Source: Delphinapterus leucas (taxonomy: Eukaryota > Chordata > Mammalia > Artiodactyla > Monodontidae). Taken from it: 64,000 bases of DNA. Below the pieces are notes generated by a model. The model did not search any database. It was not told the origin of the DNA and was given only the letters and a program-made list of their open reading frames with translations. Positions 11,315 through 24,100 of the stretch are shown in pieces (position 1 is the first letter of the stretch; every line of letters begins with the position of its first letter). The position numbers and the translations under genes are program-made. The DNA lies in contig NW_022098076.1 in assembly GCF_002288925.2 (NCBI RefSeq), positions 79,581,526 through 79,645,525 on the forward strand. The letters run 5' to 3'.

Positions 11315-12259
11315 CTCAAAAGGCAGCCCGAAGCCAGAAGGACATGAAGGGAGATTAGAGACAAGATTGATCCACCAATTCTTCTTGTTATTAAACACAG
11401 GCTTTGAGCTGATCTCTGTGTTTGTATTGATAGTTTTTCATTCTTGTTTCTCCTCAGCCCCCACCTCCACATCAACTGGGAGAACCACTTCTTCCTCTCC
11501 CCACCAGCTGCCACCCAGCTCACTGTTTAACCAATTGTCCTTACAGCCATATAAGGATTCCCCCAAAACATCAAGGGTCAGGACATCAGTCCTAATTCCA
11601 CACTTCTCACTGTGCAGTACCAGCGCCCCTGGGTGGATCAGTACATCTTGGGCACAAGTAGCCTCAGACAAAAGCAGAGTACCTATTTTCCTTGAGGATT
11701 TGGACTACAGAGCAATATTTTTATACTAAAACAAATACAAACAAATTATGGAATAAAATGTAATATTCTCATGAATTTTTAAGACAAAATAGTGGATGTT
11801 AAAGAAAATTCAAGCAAGATGGCATTGGGCAGGACCCTAGGCTAGATCCTAAATGCTCCATTTCCTAACACATGAGTATGCTTTCCCTCTTTTGGACATT
11901 CAGAGTACTTTGCAGATAGTGACGGAGAAGCACTGCCTAATGGATTTCCTTTGATACGGCTTTAAGTGTTTCATAAGAAAGTGGGTGTTCTCAGGAAAAA
12001 GCTGTGTCCCTGAAGGTAGAATTCCACTGGACCAAATAACACAAGACATTCTAACATAGTATTTTGCCCTCTACCTCTATTTCCAGTTGCTGATTTGTAA
12101 CACATAGTGTTAATTTTAAAGCAACTAGAAAATCTATCAGGAGAAAAATATTATGTGCAGCCACAAATATAGCTAGTAAAAATTGCTGAATGCAAATTGG
12201 CTATTTTAGCCCAATTTTATGCACTTGTACAATATTATATATTCTTAATAAAATAACTT
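11313..12259. other. Unique sequence, no gene recognised
   Basis: A 120-codon open frame at 11,367-11,729 has no recognisable domain and is Ser/Thr/Pro-rich, probably a chance frame. I recognise no repeat here. Confidence 0.35.
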
Positions 12260-12377
12260 ATTTAACAAGTATTCATGCAGCAAACATTATGGAGAAGCTA
12301 CTATGTGCAAATCATTTCGAGTCACACAAAAAGGAATAAAATATGAGTTTTACTATCAAGAAATCAACAATCTGAAT

Positions 12378-12713
12378 AAGTGTTGTCCAACAGAAAAATA
12401 ATGTAAGGCACATATATAATTTTAAACTTCTAGTATCTATATTACTAACATGAAAAAGAAATAGGTGAAACAAATTTAAATAATTTAATATTAAATAAAT
12501 AATATATTTATTGAACCCAGTATGTCTAAAATATCATCATTTCAACATGAAATTAGATAAAAAATATTAAGGAGATATTGTGTATTCCTTTTTCATTACT
12601 GAGACTTGGAAATTCGGTGTTTTCCACTTACAGTTCATCTCTATTTGGACTAGCCACATTGCCAGGGATCAACAGCCACATATGACTAGTGGCTACTATA
12701 TTGGATAGCACAG
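12378..12713. mobile_element. Non-autonomous hAT (Charlie-type) DNA transposon
   Basis: The terminal inverted repeats are AGTGTTGTCCAACA-like at the left and its diverged complement TTGGATAGCACAG at the right. It is flanked by an 8-bp TSD, ATCTGAAT at 12,370-12,377 and ATCTGGAT at 12,714-12,721 (7 of 8 identical), which is the hAT hallmark. The A/T-rich interior has no coding capacity. Confidence 0.8.
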
Positions 12714-13037
12714 ATCTGGATCATTTACAAATATTTGTTAAGCACATAATTATAGAGTTACAGGTGCTTTACTAGTTCCTGAAGATATAATGGTGAACGA
12801 GATATTATCCCTGACCCCAGAGAACACAAGTGAGGATGACAAAGAAGAAGTAAAAAATGATTACAAGTGGTATGTTTTACTACAAAAAAAAAAATCAAAC
12901 AAGGTACTGAAGTAGATACTATGGGTGGGAATGGGAATGAGAGTGGGAATGAGAGAAGAGGTAAGGGGCTCTATTTTAGATGGGGTTGTTGGGGAAGGTG
13001 TCCTTGTATAGATGGCATTTTTAAGCAGAAACTGTAT

Positions 13038-13428
13038 TAGTGTCCTATTGCTGCTGTAAGAAATAACCACAACCTCAGTGGCTTAAAGCAACACAAATTT
13101 ATTATCTTACAGTTCAGATGTCAGAAGTCTGAAATGAGTCTCATGGAGCTAAAATCAAGATGATTGCAGGGCTGTGTTCCTTCTGGAGGCTCTATGGGAA
13201 AATTCATTCCTTGCCTTTGTCAGTTTCTAGAGGCTGCCCACGTTCCTTGGCTTGTGGCCGCCTTCATCTTTAAAGCCAGCAATCATACCCCCTCCGCTTC
13301 CAAGATCCTTAGCTTAATCACATCTGCAAAGTCTCTTTTGCCATGTAAGGTAACAGAGTCCTAGTTAAGGGATTAGAACATGGACATTTCTGGGAGGCCG
13401 TCATCTGCTTATCACAAACCTGAAGGGT
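13038..13428 (-). mobile_element. MaLR-type (MLT1-like) LTR, antisense
   Basis: It reads TGTATTAGTGTCCTATTGCT at the left and ends near ATCACA at the right. This is the reverse complement of a mammalian-apparent LTR ending in '...gcaaactaataca' and beginning in 'tgtgataag'. The interior segment about mucosal-type 'cttctggaggctctatgggaa' matches that family from memory. It sits inside an L2 relic and is probably a solo LTR. The subfamily is not assigned. Confidence 0.6.
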
Positions 13429-14139
13429 AAGAAGTAGAAAAAGAGTGGTTGAATCTGAATCTAGAGTAAGAAAGAACTTGGAAAATTCAAGGAACTGAAA
13501 GATCAGTGTTGCAAGAAGTACAGAATGCAAGAGGAAGAATGGTGTAGGACAGGCTGGGAGCAGGGCAGGGCCAGATCACACAGGACTTTCAGGCCATGGT
13601 AAGGAATTTGGGTTTATTCTATTACAGCTGGGAGCTGCTGAATGCTTTTAAGCGGTAGACTCAAATAATTCATTTCATGTAATAAATGAATCAGCCTAAT
13701 TGCTAGAGGAAGCTGGATCAGAGTGGAACATGAGTGGAAGTAGAAAGACCAATGAGAAATGACACCAACCTGATTAAGACAATGGACCGAAGTAGCTCAG
13801 TCAATTGTGGTGCTGTTCATGGGGGGTATATATTTATAAAAAACTTTACCGAGCTGTGCACTTAAAATCATGCATTTTATAATATTTCATGTTATTAAAT
13901 ATTATAAAATTATGAAGTTAATTTTTCTTTTTTACAAAAGGAGAAATGAACTCTGGCTTTGTGGGATTGAAGACCACCTTGTCTTCAGAGTCTTATTTCC
14001 CATGGCAGATTGTACAAAAAATTGTGATGGTGTTCGTCTCATTCCATCCACATATTTGCCCTGCCCTTCATGAGAACTCAGTATATGCAAGTTGTCATCA
14101 GTTTGATCCCAGGATAAAAACTCTCTTAGACCCAACTTC

Positions 14140-14590
14140 ATCTGTTCATTCATTTTACAAAGAGCTATTGAACACTTGCAATGTGTACCAATGGTCAACA
14201 AAAGCAGGCAAAATCCCTATGCTAATTAATTCAGGTTACAGTCTAGTGGGGAAGATAGACTTTGATCAAATATTCACACCTATATGTATAAAATTATATG
14301 TTATAAGTGCTATGAATATGGTTCTACGAGAAAAGAGCTATGAGAATCTATAGTAAAGTATTGATATTAGGGAGTCGTGGAAGGTTCCCCTGAAAAAGTA
14401 ATGCTGGTTCTAAAATCTGAAGGACAAATAGACTCTAAGTAGATGATAAAAGTGAAGAAAGAAAAACTATAGTCAAAGGGAATGATGTACGCAAAGGGGC
14501 AGATCAGAAAAAAGAACTCTGTGAACTGAAAGAAGGTCACTATAGCTGCAACACAGAAAATCATGTGCAGAAATAACTCTGTCATTCCTC
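14140..14590 (-). repeat. L2 LINE relic
   Basis: It starts with a 'ttcattcattttacaaagagctattgaacactt' type sequence, followed by 'gttacagtctagtggggaagatagac' and 'ataagtgctatgaatatggt'. This is the order seen in reverse-complemented L2 3' ends. An open frame of 135 codons (13,946-14,353) overlaps it and is taken as incidental. Confidence 0.6.
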
Positions 14591-14639
14591 AGTCTACTAT
14601 CTTGACCAAAAATAAATATGACCCTGTTTATATATGAAA

Positions 14640-14870
14640 ACTCATATTAATAATATTAGACTGCATTAACTGAGCACTTACTACGCAGTAGTTGCTGTTT
14701 TAAATATTTTATATGTATTAAGTCATTGAATCCTCATAGCAATCCTGTTAAGGAGATACCACTATCATCCCCATTTTATAGATGACGAAACTGACACACA
14801 GAGATAAGTAGCTTGCGCAAGTGGTAAAGCCAAAATTTGAAGCAAGCATCCTGAGGCTTGTGTTCATACT
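14640..14870 (-). repeat. MIR SINE relic
   Basis: In order it shows 'tgagcacttactacgcag', 'attaagtcattgaatcctcatagcaa', 'ccccattttatagatgacgaaactgacacacagag' and 'agtagcttgcgcaagtgg'. This is the reverse complement of the MIR core and tail. Confidence 0.85.
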
Positions 14871-15204
14871 TCCTAATTCTCACACTATATGCGCTGAAGG
14901 CAGCCTGTCCCCACCTGGATCCCTGTGATAGGTAATTATGAGAGCCTCTACTACAGTTTCTCTTAGAGAGAGGCTGGTGACCAGGAACTGTCGCTAACAA
15001 TCCCAGGTGGGTTCAGTAGTTCCTAATTAGTGCCCAGAGAGAGGTGAGAATGCTTTGTCACCACCTGTTGGAAAGAGATAAGAAGGACAATTGGATTAGG
15101 GTAGGTTTCAGTCACCCTAGAAAGGGACAGTGAGTCTCTATGAGAAGATGGCTAGCATATCCATTAAATTGCTGAGGGGAGGAAATACCTGCAAGACAAG
15201 AGTG

Positions 15205-15390
15205 ATGTGGTAGAAAAATCACCCCACTTCAGACAGACAAGAGACCTTGGTCCTTGTCTCAGCTCTGCCATTGACCTTGGACAGACCTTAGCATCCCCAG
15301 GCTTTGGCTTTCTCACTTGTAAAATGAGAGGGCTGGCTCAAGTGGTCCCTTCGGATTCTCACAACTTCTGAAGTTACTAAGACACCAGGA
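15205..15390 (+). repeat. MIR SINE relic
   Basis: The plus-strand MIR layout is visible: 'tcagctctgccattgacc', then 'ggctttctcacttgtaaaatgagagggct'. Confidence 0.75.
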
Positions 15391-15516
15391 AGTCAAATAG
15401 AGCGCATCTCCCATGTTTCTGAAAAAGCAGAATCATAGACAAGGTATATCCCTGAGCAATAGATAACCCAGGCCCTTCATGCCATAGGAATCCTAGATAC
15501 AAGGATTACATAAGTA

Positions 15517-15650
15517 GGGAATTCCCTGGTGATCCAGTGGTTAGGATTCAGTGCTTTCACTGCTGGGGCCCGGGTTCAATCCTTGGTTGGGGAACTAAGA
15601 TCCCACAAGCCGCACAGCACGGCCGAAAAGAAAAATGCTTTAAAAAAAAA
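15517..15650 (+). mobile_element. tRNA-Glu-derived CHR-type SINE, older short head form
   Basis: The head GGAATTCCCTGGTGATCCAG, a B-box-like GGTTCAATCC, a C+G-rich 'gccgcacagcacggcc' end and an A-rich tail define it. Perfect 13-bp TSDs GATTACATAAGTA lie at 15,504-15,516 and 15,651-15,663. Confidence 0.92.
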
Positions 15651-15663
15651 GATTACATAAGTA

Positions 15664-17962
15664 AAGTCAAACAAACAAAAGAGAAATTCTACAACCCTTT
15701 ACAAAACATGAGGATTTTTCTAAAGATGATCTCAAATTGCACTGAAATATAATTGTAAGCAAAATCCAAACATCTACCCTCCCTACTAGTGTTCCATATT
15801 CACTCAAAATCTGCATTTGCTCAAATCCATCTATTTCCTTCTCCTCCCTTCGCCCACCTTATTAATTGTACAAATAAGGGGCAGCCTAAACATTTGTTTC
15901 AAGTATGCAAATTTTAAAAATAATGAATAATATTATAAGCTTCCTTTGTGTTCCATTGTCATAAAATCTATTGTTTCATCAGTCTCATTAGAGTAGGTTT
16001 TGACCTATACTGGAAAAACCACTCAAATGAGCAAGCTCATCTGTGAAATGAGAGGACACAGGGGGACAATTGCCACGGGCTTCCTCCCCCATGGACCGTT
16101 ATATGATTCTCCATGGAGATGATTATAATAGGCCAGCAGCACTGTCATTTTACATAAAGGATAGGACCTCATCAGCAGGCTGAAAGCCTGGAAATAGGAT
16201 GTGCCTAATGTCTCTGTGGTACAGAAAAATCTTCTCATGGTTACGGACGTGTTTTCTTAATGTAAATTTTAAGAAAGAACTTAGAATTCTCACACTTTTT
16301 TTCCTTGCCAAATGACATGGTTCTAGAAAAATACTATTAAGGTGCTCGGTGTTGCTTTCAGTTTTTTCACAGAAAAAAACCCACAAATTGCTAAAAGAAG
16401 AGTCATTAAAGAAGTTACCTCCTATCCAGGTTTTCAACAAGTCACATTGTAGGCGTGTGAGATGAAAGCACCAGAATTTTGATTATGTGTAGATTATGAT
16501 TATGTTTTTAGTTTGGGACCATATGTGGCTGTTATTTTTAAAATGTTTTCATCCGAGAAGTAAAACCTTTTAAAAATTCTTATTGGGTACTGAATTCTAA
16601 GATTGGCTTCTATATATTCCTTATACTTTACAGTTGCCAAAGTGTCAGATCATTTTGCCAAAGTTTCCTTCATTTTTATCTACTATTTCCCCAATAAGGG
16701 CAACATAATTGAATCGATAAATTAAGTTAGTGAATAAATACACTGAACATCCAATTCATATATTGCTAGCAGAATGCAACAAGCAACCTCTTCGGCTAGG
16801 CAATTCTATTGATTTTTCCTTAGTCTTTTTTATTCCATATCATTACATAAAACAAACAGCAAACCAAGCAATTATAATATCTTGCTTTTGACAAAAAATT
16901 AACATGCTGAATAGGAAAGCCTGTGTTAAGAAAGGAATTAAAAGCAGATTCATACTTTTGTCCATGTGGCAAAATGTTTACATTTTGTTTACAAAGATGT
17001 TTACAAAGATGATGACATTTTGATAATCACTGAGGAGAAAGATTTGGGTTCCTTTCTGATTTGCTGAAGTCTTCCCTTCTTTGTTGCCACTGGGAAATCT
17101 ATGAGCTGACGGCAGCCCTGAGTGTGGCATTAAGGTCCCACACATGCACTCATGCGATTCCAGAAAAGAATCTCAAGGAAGGGACTGGATTTCTTTCCCC
17201 TGACCCTCCTGCAGTTGAGCTAACCAGCTGCAGCTGAGTGGAGCCACCAGCGATGCATTTGATTATGAACCTGTTCCTTCACCACGATCCCAGGCATCGA
17301 CCTAGTTACACATATTTATATGTATACATTCTTATAATTATACATATGATCAATTCTCCTGAAGACCCAAAAACTGCACAGCAAACTCTGTCCTTCCAGC
17401 AAAGGTAAACTTACACTTCTTCTCTGCGTGTTTTTAAACATTATGCGTCTGCATTTTTACATTAGTTGGGCATAATATTAGAGGCTAACTAAAATACAAA
17501 GTCCTATAAATTAAGAATGCATAATATTCCATTTTAAGAAATACCACTTTCTAAGCATTAGTGTCTTTAGATTTTCATAAACAAAACATCAAGGATGATG
17601 CTTATACATAAATCTCTGACCACTTCTCTGATTTTTCTTTGGGATAGAACTTTTGAAAATAATTCTGTCAAATTGAGAGGCAATAAAAGTGTTCTCATTT
17701 AATTGAATTTTCTTTCTTATTAGAGGTTAAGTGTTTTGCATATGTTCTTTGCCATATGTATTTCTACTGGGAAATATCTATTGATGTCCTTTGTTTATTT
17801 TTTGGTTAAGTCTTTTTTTTTTTTTAAACCAACTTATTTTATTTTCCTCAATCATATTCTTTAGGATTAACCAATTTCATTTTAATAACAAGACTGACTC
17901 TTTAGAGTTTCCCTCCATTTTCACCGATTCTTGAAATATCTAGAAGATAGTTATTTATCTTC
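15664..17962. other. Mostly unique sequence, no gene recognised
   Basis: No exon or recent repeat is visible. The part around 17,690-17,830 weakly resembles an old L1 on the minus strand ('gcatatgttctttgccatatgtatttctactgggaaatatctattgatgtcctttg'). The block at 17,050-17,320 is richer in G+C and contains overlapping CAGCTG motifs. Confidence 0.4.
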
Positions 17963-17975
17963 AAGAATAATTGGG

Positions 17976-18315
17976 GGGCTTCCCTGGTGGCACAGTGGTT
18001 AAGAATCCGCCTGCCAATGCAGGGGACACAAGTTCGAGCCCTGGTCTGGGAAGATCCCACATGCCGCGGAGCAAGTAAACCCGTGCGCTACAACTACTGA
18101 ACCCGCGAGCCACAGCTACTGAGCCCGCGTGCCACGCTACTGAAGCCCACAGGCCCCAGAGCCTGGTCTTTGCAACAAGAGAAGCCACCGCAATGAAAAG
18201 CCCACGCACTGCAATGAAGAGTAGCCCACTGCCCGCCACAACTAGCGAAAGCCTGCGCACAGCAACGAAGACCCAATGCAGCCAAAAATTAATTAATTAA
18301 TTTAAAAAAAAAAAA
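17976..18315 (+). mobile_element. CHR SINE (long form)
   Basis: It is about 340 bp, with the same tRNA-Glu-like head as the short copies plus an extra ~110-bp middle section ('acaactactgaacccgcgagcc', 'gcaacgaagacccaatgcagcc') and an AATT/A tail. Perfect 13-bp TSDs AAGAATAATTGGG lie at 17,963-17,975 and 18,316-18,328. Confidence 0.95.
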
Positions 18316-18328
18316 AAGAATAATTGGG

Positions 18329-20394
18329 TTCTAGAAGCAACCCTGGATGTCCTCTCTGGTTAAGTCTTAAGTTTTTAGTATTTCATTCAATTGCATATGT
18401 AATTTGTAGTTAAAACTATGGGTTTGTGGAAAGATAGTTTACAAACGCATCACACACCTTCATTTACTTATTTCCGTAAAGCTTCCATTTGAAGTTTTGT
18501 TTTTTTTTAAATATCTCCAAAACTTTTTGTTAAAATGCCATTGTTAAAACCAGACGGGAGTTCTGAATACCCAAAGGCAGTGTTAGACTGCCACCTAGTA
18601 TTCCGATGTGGAGCTGCCTAAAACATTCACTGAAGGTTTTCCTGCATTCATAACATGCGGAATACAGTAAACATAAAAATGTCACCTTATGTCCTGAATC
18701 TAAAAAGGCTAAAGAGTAAAGGTCAATGAATGCAAAAATGAAAGCTCCCATCAACTCAGGGGCGAGGGATGCTATATATACCCTCTGTGTTTAACGTTGC
18801 TCACTGTTTACTCTAGTTGCAATAAAAAGATCACCACTCAGAAAGTGGAGAAAACTTGGGTCCTCATTCTTAGCTTACTGCTAACAGATGTAATTTTCTC
18901 TCAAAACTCACTGAGCCTCTCCGGGACTTAACTTCCCTATAAAATACAAGCAAAGACAAAGGAAAGCTCTCTTCTCCCTCCCCATTCCCTAGGGTGCATA
19001 TCAACAGTGCATCCTGCAGAGAACCGTGGGCTTCGGGACCCATAGTAGCTGTGGAAGTTCAGATTCTGCAATGGTCCAGACTTGGGCCTCTTCTTGGTCA
19101 CCTTCCATTTCTTCTTGCCCCTCCGCCATGGAGATGGAAGGGACTGGTCGGGTGGAAATGCTTGAACAAACAATTGTGGTCTAAAAGAGAGCTTTGGGGA
19201 GGCAGGGACAATGTAGTAGAATTAAAGACCTGCTTTCACAATCAGCATATCTACAATGACAGCGACAACTGTCAAAGTCCTAAAACACACAGTATCCAGC
19301 GCCCACACTGGACATCTATTACTCCTGGCAACATTTTGATCCTCCTATATTTCTCACCAGCTCTCCTGCCTGGAGGGGCAGTGTGTTTCCCTGAAATGGC
19401 AAGCACATGACAGAAGAAGCAGATGTCATGGTGGGGCCACTGATCTTCCTGGGGAAGACTAGAGACCATGGTGTGGAAGGGTCCACCTCCTCTCCCTACT
19501 AGGTGATGATGCTGGGCGTAAGCCTGGCCACCGTGGTGTCCCTGGCTCTGGCTCCATTGTCCTGGGTCTCACCGGGAGACGTCAGGCTGCTTCCCACCCT
19601 GTGTGCCCTGTGTCTGCTTCCCAATAAAGGAAGAAAGTGAAAAAAATGCCTTCTTCCTGTGCTCCACTTTTTCCTTCCACAGGCTGTAAATATTCCCTGA
19701 AGTACAGTCTTCAGTAATCTGCTCTTCTTTTCTTTTCTTCATACTCTTGTCCTGAAAGGAATTACTTGTTTACACATCTTAAACTCTTAGGGTTTGACTC
19801 AAAAAAATTTAACTCCTGGGCAGAACTCTCACTTGAGTGCCAATCATGTGTGTTCAGCAGCCTGTGGAATTTTTGAGGTCCCAGCACCCCTAAAACCATC
19901 TCCCTTCTCCACAGTGTATAACCAAACACTCACAAAATTCTAAATGAAAAATGTTTTTGGTTCTGTTGTTTCTCCTGTTCACTCCTGCCTTTCCATATAC
20001 AAGGGGCTCATCCTGGTGTCCTTGGATTACTGAAATCCTATGTCCTGAGTCTTTTGTCCTTTTAACCCAGATCTTCCCCAAGCAGAAGCCCACTTTTCTC
20101 CACTCTGCAGTGACAGCATCATTTTCTATGTGTGTCCTGACATGATGCTTGGTAAGCCCTACTCGACTCCATCCCGTTAAGTGTCTGCCACATGAGGCAT
20201 TTTCAACACTGGCTCTGATGCTAAAGTCCTACCTCCGTGGGCCTAATCATGGCAGTCTAGGTGCCCCTCAGTCTGGCCCCAATCTTTCTCTTAACCTTCT
20301 CTTTCTTTCTTCCTCCTCACCCTATTTTACCAGGATTCCTGTGCTACATCCAGCCTTATATCACCCAAGATTCTCAGATCATACCATCTAAAGC
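18329..20394. other. Unique sequence; possible small retrocopy 3' end near 19.5 kb
   Basis: No repeat is recognised. The part at about 19,430-19,650 stands out: it is G+C-rich and ends with AATAAA (19,623-19,628) followed 12 bp later by a short A run. An open 44-codon frame (19,506-19,640) reads [20 protein letters not shown] and onward. This could be the 3' end of an old processed retrocopy, but I cannot name the parent gene or find target-site repeats. Confidence 0.3.
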
Positions 20395-20562
20395 CTCACT
20401 ACTCAAACTGTGGGCTGTGGACCAGTAGCACTGGAAACCCTTGGGATCTTTTTGAAAATGCAGATTCTCAGGTCCACCCACAGAACATCTGAACCGGAAT
20501 CTAACTTTTAAAAAGACCTCTGGGAGATTCACATGCACGTTAAAATCTTGAGAAACACTGAC
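20395..20562 (+). mobile_element. MER20-like hAT-Charlie DNA transposon
   Basis: It matches the MER20 layout from memory: 'ctcaaactgtgggctgtggaccagtagca', 'aaaatgcagattctcagg', 'aacatctgaaccgg' and the terminal 'cttgagaaacactg'. The terminal repeats are diverged and no clear 8-bp duplication is visible. Confidence 0.75.
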
Positions 20563-20579
20563 TACACTCCCACCCCCAC

Positions 20580-21105
20580 CTCCCTCTCTTTATCGCTTCA
20601 CCTTGTTTATTTCATCAATTGCACATTCACAATCTAAAAATATTTTGCTTTTGTTTTCTTTTTATTGTCTATCTCATCACACTGGAATGGAAACTTCATG
20701 AGAGGCAAGACCTCATCATATTTACTGCATATTTTTCTGGCAGGCACTCCATAAATAATTACTGAATGAATACATTCTGAGCTCACTCCCTTATTTCTAC
20801 TTTTAGTAATGCCATATCCCCAAGGCATCTTGCCTTGTCTCCTCCTTTTTAGATCTTGTCCATCCATCAAATCCTAACTTCTCCCAAAAAATGTTTCCCA
20901 AACATTACAATCACACTGGCCCTCTAATCTCCCAGTCCCTGTAGGATCAGTTCAGTTACCCAGTCACACACCACTTCAAACGCTTCCTGTGCATGTCTTG
21001 TATCTCCAACCAGAACGCAAACTCCTGGAGGGCAGAGTCTGTGTTGTATGTATTTTTGGTATTTCCCAGAGTTTGGCTTCAGGTTGATGAATGTGTTCAT
21101 TCTTT
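20580..21105 (+). repeat. Two L2 3'-end relics
   Basis: The first (to about 20,780) ends in 'ggcactccataaataattactgaatgaat', the classic L2 3' terminus. A second follows with 'ctcctggagggcagagtctgtgttg' and ends near 21,100 with 'gatgaatgtg'. Both are strongly diverged. Confidence 0.6.
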
Positions 21106-24100
21106 GCAAAAAGAAAGACCCACCAAAAGAGTTACAGAGAAAGTATGGAAAAGATAAAATCTAGACAATGGTTTGGGCAGATCTCTTTACAAGAAGACTC
21201 TCTAGCGAATGGACTTTGCGCGGGTCCTAGAGCAAGCCGGCATATGCTTTCCTATTACATTGGGTAAATGGGTACAATTTAATTCTTATAATTTAATCAT
21301 ATCACTTTCCAGTTGTGTTTTACATTTTGATATTATTATATAGTCTCGCTGAGACTAATTTAAAACACTGTCTTATCATAGAATAAAATTTGCATCTAAA
21401 ACTATGTTTGGCTATTCCATATTATAATCTTGCTACAGTAAGATTCAGTTAGAATTAACTTAGGACACATGAGGTCCTAGCTTCCCCTTTGGTTTGTTAA
21501 TAAGATCTTATTTTTGAATTTGAAAGTAGGACTACTCTCAAAGATGCTGGGGTAAGAAGTCTATTTTTAGAGGCTCTGATTTTTTAATCATATTAGTGAG
21601 GTTTGGAAGTCCCAGCCCTGTGATGCAGGGCTTTCCCGCCCATTCTTACACTGACCATGTGCTGCTTACAACCCAAATATGCCAAGAGGGCTGGTTAATC
21701 AATCCACTAATCTTGATAAAATGCCTGGATATGCCCAGAAGAATTACATAAAGTAATACTTCATATCATGACACAATGCAAGCTGGAAAAAGTTTCAAGC
21801 CTTAGATTAAATACTTTTCCCATACCAATTCTCTAAGTTTATTATGGCTTTCCATCTTCTTTTCTGTCTTCAGGGTGGCATTTAACAAAATATATTCACA
21901 TGCTCTCACAATACTAAACAGGAAATATCTTTACATTTACATTATAAAAAAAAAAGAAAATTTTCATAAAAAGTTAATAAAAATAGTTGCCAAGAATGAA
22001 GGGTAGAGTGAGTCTGAATTCTCTGCCTGCACACAGGTCACAGAGGCCCAGAATAAAGCAAAGGCTGGGGAAATACATTGAGCCACGTGACCTTAGTTTC
22101 CAATGGCTTTGATTTATAGTGAAACCAAATGTAGTGCTTCTCTGACCTGGAAAGGAAAGAATGAGAACTCACCTTTTTCATCTGACCCAGAACTTAAATG
22201 AAATTCAGCAAAGAAAATGAATTCAGTCATCCAAACACTAGAAAAATTTTCCTTCTCTAGGCCTCTGAACCGAGTTTATCAGAACTCATCTAGTTACAAC
22301 ACACATTATAATGAGAAACTGGCCAGACTGTTTCAGGTTTCTTCCAATCTGAGAGTGGTGCTTTCCTATTTGGTTATCCTCCATTTATGAAGTCGTATGG
22401 CTTATTAAAGTCCTTGGAAGCATGCTAAATAACAGGGAGTTTTGTTTTTCTGTTTGTTTTTGCCTTGAGCAGTATGGGTGGCTGTTTTCTACTGGGCTTA
22501 GGACAATATTCTCTAAACCTCTTACAGGACTGAGAGAAGAGCCTGAGCTGTGGCCGCAGATCCTTCCTGTTTCACCATCTCATCCAAGGGGCTCATGCCT
22601 ACACTTGCACTCTGCACCGTAACCCAGTGTATCTGTGCTAGGTTGACTCACTTGTCTTGATAGTATGTATATGTGTGTATTTTCCCTTGGCAATGCCAGT
22701 TTTTTAAGTTTAAGCTGGTGGAGTACCAGAGACAGGGGTGAACGTGTTAAACTTTCATGTGTACATTTCATATTAGAAATACGAATATTGGACAGCTACC
22801 TAATAACACAAAGGATGATAATTACAGAACAACTGAAGGTAAGCAGAGAAGGGAAAGTGGTTCACCTAAAGAGGAGAAAAAAAAGGTTGAATTGATGTTT
22901 CTAAAGAGCAAGAAATTACAGCTTGATTTGCTTCTGCCACACAATGTCTCTTTTTATTTTTTTCTGCCTACTTGAGAGTAGATTCATTGCACAAGGCTTC
23001 CTGATGTTTCTCCCATCATGGCACACCTGGAAAGTGATAAAATTTGCTCAACACCCTGTGATCATAGCTCATATCTGTTGGTGATGTCCACTTTTAATGC
23101 CCTTTTTTAAAAAATTTTTGTGGGGTTTTTTTGTTTGTTTTTTTTAATGAGTAGGCTAAACTAGCACTCCCCCAGGTAGTGAGCCCCAAAAAGACTAATA
23201 TAACTTGTAAAGATTAGCTGAGTTTACAATTTAATCTGCAATTCTAGAAGAACATGGGCAATCTGATTCCTTGTGTGCTCTTTTCCCAAAAGGCATCATC
23301 AAAATGAACATAATTGCCATTTACAAAAATTATTAAAGACACAATAAATTTGAACTGATAACAAAAAGCTACAGATCTCTTAACTCCTCAGAGTCCTCCT
23401 GTCAGTGGGGCAAAATGATAAACAATGATTAAAAAAAGACAAACTTCAAAGCAAGGAGATCTAAGAAATGGATTATAAATTTCAGTACAGGAGTAACGGG
23501 TATAACTTTCCTCATCTTCAAATTTAAGGTTCAGTGAGTTCAACAAGAACCACTTTGAAGAGTGTTATCAGTGCTCCCAGGAGAGTCTAAAATGCTACCT
23601 TTACAACAAAAGTATCCACTTAATCTATCCTTGTTGATGACCCATCCACTTTCCAGACTAAATTACTCCTGTGGATAAAATTAGCATGAGTGACGGGGAA
23701 AGTTCTATGTTCTCTACCTAAGACTTGAAACTACCACCTAAGAATGGTCTCCATTGGAGAGGTAAGAAATGGGAAGAGAGTAAAACACTAGACATTTGAA
23801 TTAAACAGCAATATCTCTTCCGAAATTCTTGTTTAGATGACTGGTTTTCCAAGGACAGACATGGTTAAAAACTAGGGAGGGATTACCCAGACGAGCAAGT
23901 TAAGTGATCTAACCCAAGGTCATTTCCTACATATGCATGTTTTCTGCTTTTCAGAAATTAAAGACTTACACAACCATATGAAGAAGACTCCCAGACCCTG
24001 ATGAATCAAACAAGAGACAAAAATTGTTTGCCTCAAAACACAAATATTTTAACGGACATTTTAAAATCGATATGATTTACTAAATTTACAAAGGCTAACA

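Larger units (their letters stand above)
12260..13790 (-). repeat. L2 LINE relic, interrupted twice
   Basis: The flanks on both sides of two younger insertions read as the reverse complement of the L2 3' region: a 'ttaacaagtattcatgcagcaaacatt' type start, then 'gaacgagatattatccctgaccccagagaa', and after 13,430 a 'ggccagatcacacaggactttcaggcc' segment. A hAT element (12,378-12,713) and an LTR (about 13,038-13,428) split it. No coding capacity remains. Confidence 0.6.

Noticed and set aside
11367..11729. 120-codon open frame after the (CA)n tract
   Set aside because: No domain, low-complexity Ser/Thr/Pro content, and no supporting promoter or splice signals.
13946..14353. 135-codon open frame
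   Set aside because: It overlaps an antisense L2 relic, has no domain, and the competing frame on the other strand is equally open.
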